DNA from: Mucilaginibacter sp. OK283
GTDB taxonomy: Bacteria; Bacteroidota; Bacteroidia; Sphingobacteriales; Sphingobacteriaceae
NCBI RefSeq assembly: GCF_900110415.1
Contig: NZ_FODR01000011.1
Location: 124,001-188,000, forward strand
DNA: 64,000 nt
Direction: 5' to 3'
Shown one piece after another: positions 62,983-64,000 of this stretch. The notes beneath the pieces are model-generated. The model saw only the letters and a list, made by a program, of their open reading frames with translations. It had not been told where the DNA came from and did no database searches. A program made the position numbers and the translations under genes. Position 1 is the first letter of the stretch. The number at the start of each line of letters is the position of its first letter.

Positions 62983-64000
62983 TTAGATAGTAAACTCAGT
63001 CCACTTTTTATCTGATTTGCCCGAAGCGATCACATTTTCGATGAACGCCATACCGCGTACACCTTCTTCGATGCCGGGATAATCCAGTTCTTCGGGTGTA
63101 GCTTCCCTACCCTCCAAACCTGCCTTTACCGTTAAGGCGAAATTGCGGTACAAGTTGGCAAAAGCTTCCAGGTAACCTTCCGGGTGGCCGGCCGGTGTGC
63201 GGGTGTTATGCTGCGCAAATGAGCTGGTGTACCCACCTCCTGTGCGCCATACTTCCATCGGCTTATCGGTATACATCAGGGTTAATGAATTAGCATCACT
63301 TTGATGCCATTCAAGGCCGCCTTTTTCGCCGTAAACCCTAATCTTTACGTTATTTTCTTCGCCTGCAGCAATCTGGGTAGCCGTAAGCACACCGCTTGCG
63401 CCGTTATCAAATTTTAGTAATGCTGCCCCGTCATCGTCAAGCTTACGGCCCGGCACAACTACGTTAATATCGGCACATATTTTTGTTACCTGCAGCCCGG
63501 TTACATATTCGGCAAGGTTAAAAGCATGGGTACCAATATCACCCATGGCGCCGGCTATCCCACTTTTACCTGGGTCGGTACGCCACGAGGCTTGTTTGTT
63601 ATCATCCCCTTCTAAAAAGCTGCTTAACCATCCTTGCGGATACTCTACATAAACTTTTCGGATTGTGCCCAGTTTACCGGCTTTTATCAGTTGCTTAGCT
63701 TCCTTTACCATAGGATAGCCGGTGTAGGTATGTGTTAAGCAAAATAATTTACCGCTTGATTTCACTACTTTTTCCAGTTCTTTAGCCTCGGCCAATGAAA
63801 ATGTCATTGGTTTATCTAAAACAACATGAAAGCCATTTTCCAATGCAGCTTTTGACGGATCAAAGTGCACATGGTTTGGTGTAACTATGCTAATTACCTG
63901 AACACGCTGGTCTTCAGGTAGCTGTTTTTCTTTTTCAATAAGTTCGGTATATGAACTGTAAACGCGATTTTCGGGCAAGCCCAGCAAAACGCCGCTTGCT
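62983..64000 (-). CDS. Gfo/Idh/MocA family oxidoreductase (5' end cut by window edge)
   Basis: The frame is open at base 64000 (codons before 63987 continue without a start), so the N-terminal nucleotide-binding GxGxxG part lies outside the window. The visible 338 residues carry the conserved VLDKPMTFSLAEAKELEKVV (EKP-type motif, here DKP), MGDIGTHAFNLAEYVTGLQV (catalytic His region) and the C-terminal beta sheet, typical of NAD(P)-dependent sugar dehydrogenases. It should interconvert a hydroxyl and a keto group at C3 of a sugar. First visible gene of the operon. Confidence 0.9.
   Translation of the reverse strand, partial: ASGVLLGLPENRVYSSYTELIEKEKQLPEDQRVQVISIVTPNHVHFDPSKAALENGFHVVLDKPMTFSLAEAKELEKVVKSSGKLFCLTHTYTGYPMVKEAKQLIKAGKLGTIRKVYVEYPQGWLSSFLEGDDNKQASWRTDPGKSGIAGAMGDIGTHAFNLAEYVTGLQVTKICADINVVVPGRKLDDDGAALLKFDNGASGVLTATQIAAGEENNVKIRVYGEKGGLEWHQSDANSLTLMYTDKPMEVWRTGGGYTSSFAQHNTRTPAGHPEGYLEAFANLYRNFALTVKAGLEGREATPEELDYPGIEEGVRGMAFIENVIASGKSDKKWTEFTI

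Noticed and set aside
1..64000. tRNA, rRNA, riboswitch, phage, insertion sequence
   Set aside because: I looked for cloverleaf-like segments, transposase frames and integrase motifs and found none; repeats seen are palindromic elements without coding capacity.

Overview
The window reads as chromosomal DNA of a glycan-degrading Bacteroidota bacterium. The Sphingobacteriaceae (Mucilaginibacter/Pedobacter type) fit best. Evidence: a SusC/SusD pair with its own ECF sigma/FecR anti-sigma, secreted glycosidases (GH29, GH88, GH92 and a clan-D alpha-galactosidase-like protein), a TAnnTTTG-type promoter, DUF4199, BatA and NIPSNAP families, no clear Shine-Dalgarno sequences, and many gaps filled by palindromic REP-like elements. 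The species assignment is inference. I found no tRNA, rRNA, CRISPR array, phage or transposase.

Layout. 1-5101 (minus): two DUF4199 membrane proteins, an acidic protein, a dihydroorotase paralogue lacking its catalytic residues, and a BatA/VWA membrane protein. 5281-13139 (minus): GH29 fucosidase-like protein, secreted beta-propeller, and a planctomycete-type DUF1501 / cytochrome-DUF1549-LamG-DUF1553 pair, with a divergent AraC regulator at 13284. 14265-17136 (plus): histidine kinase, receiver-only regulator, and receiver fused to a class III adenylate cyclase. 17223-21554: YitT protein, HD phosphohydrolase, DAACS symporter and TRIC channel around a repeat-rich gap. 22048-31696 (minus): a polysaccharide utilization locus, sigma - FecR - SusC - SusD - GH92 mannosidase. 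31863-36878: TMEM175 channel, GH88, two secreted ConA-like proteins and a divergent membrane-tethered regulator whose outer domain looks like the same fold. 37078-44338 (minus): M1 peptidase, DUF5071 protein, PQQ dehydrogenase, nucleoside hydrolase, DUF885 lipoprotein. 44848-53756 (plus): a tripartite ABC efflux operon that ends with its own sigma-54 response regulator and kinase; a -24/-12 promoter and a palindromic candidate activator site precede the first gene. 53864-64000: alpha-galactosidase-like protein, orphan receiver, NIPSNAP protein, and a minus-strand sugar operon (Gfo/Idh/MocA, TIM barrels, MFS, cytochrome c, DUF1080) that runs off the right edge.

How the parts fit. Most of the window serves capture and breakdown of complex sugars, with regulators beside each catabolic block. 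The last operon resembles a 3-keto-glycoside route split between periplasm (Tat-type TIM barrels, DUF1080 protein, cytochrome c) and cytoplasm (oxidoreductase, one TIM barrel), joined by an MFS importer. The points most worth a second look are the self-contained sigma-54 efflux operon, the ConA-sensing regulator with two secreted ConA partners, the split sugar-oxidation operon, a possible antisense RNA at the susC leader, an 11-bp tandem repeat and several families of nested palindromes.
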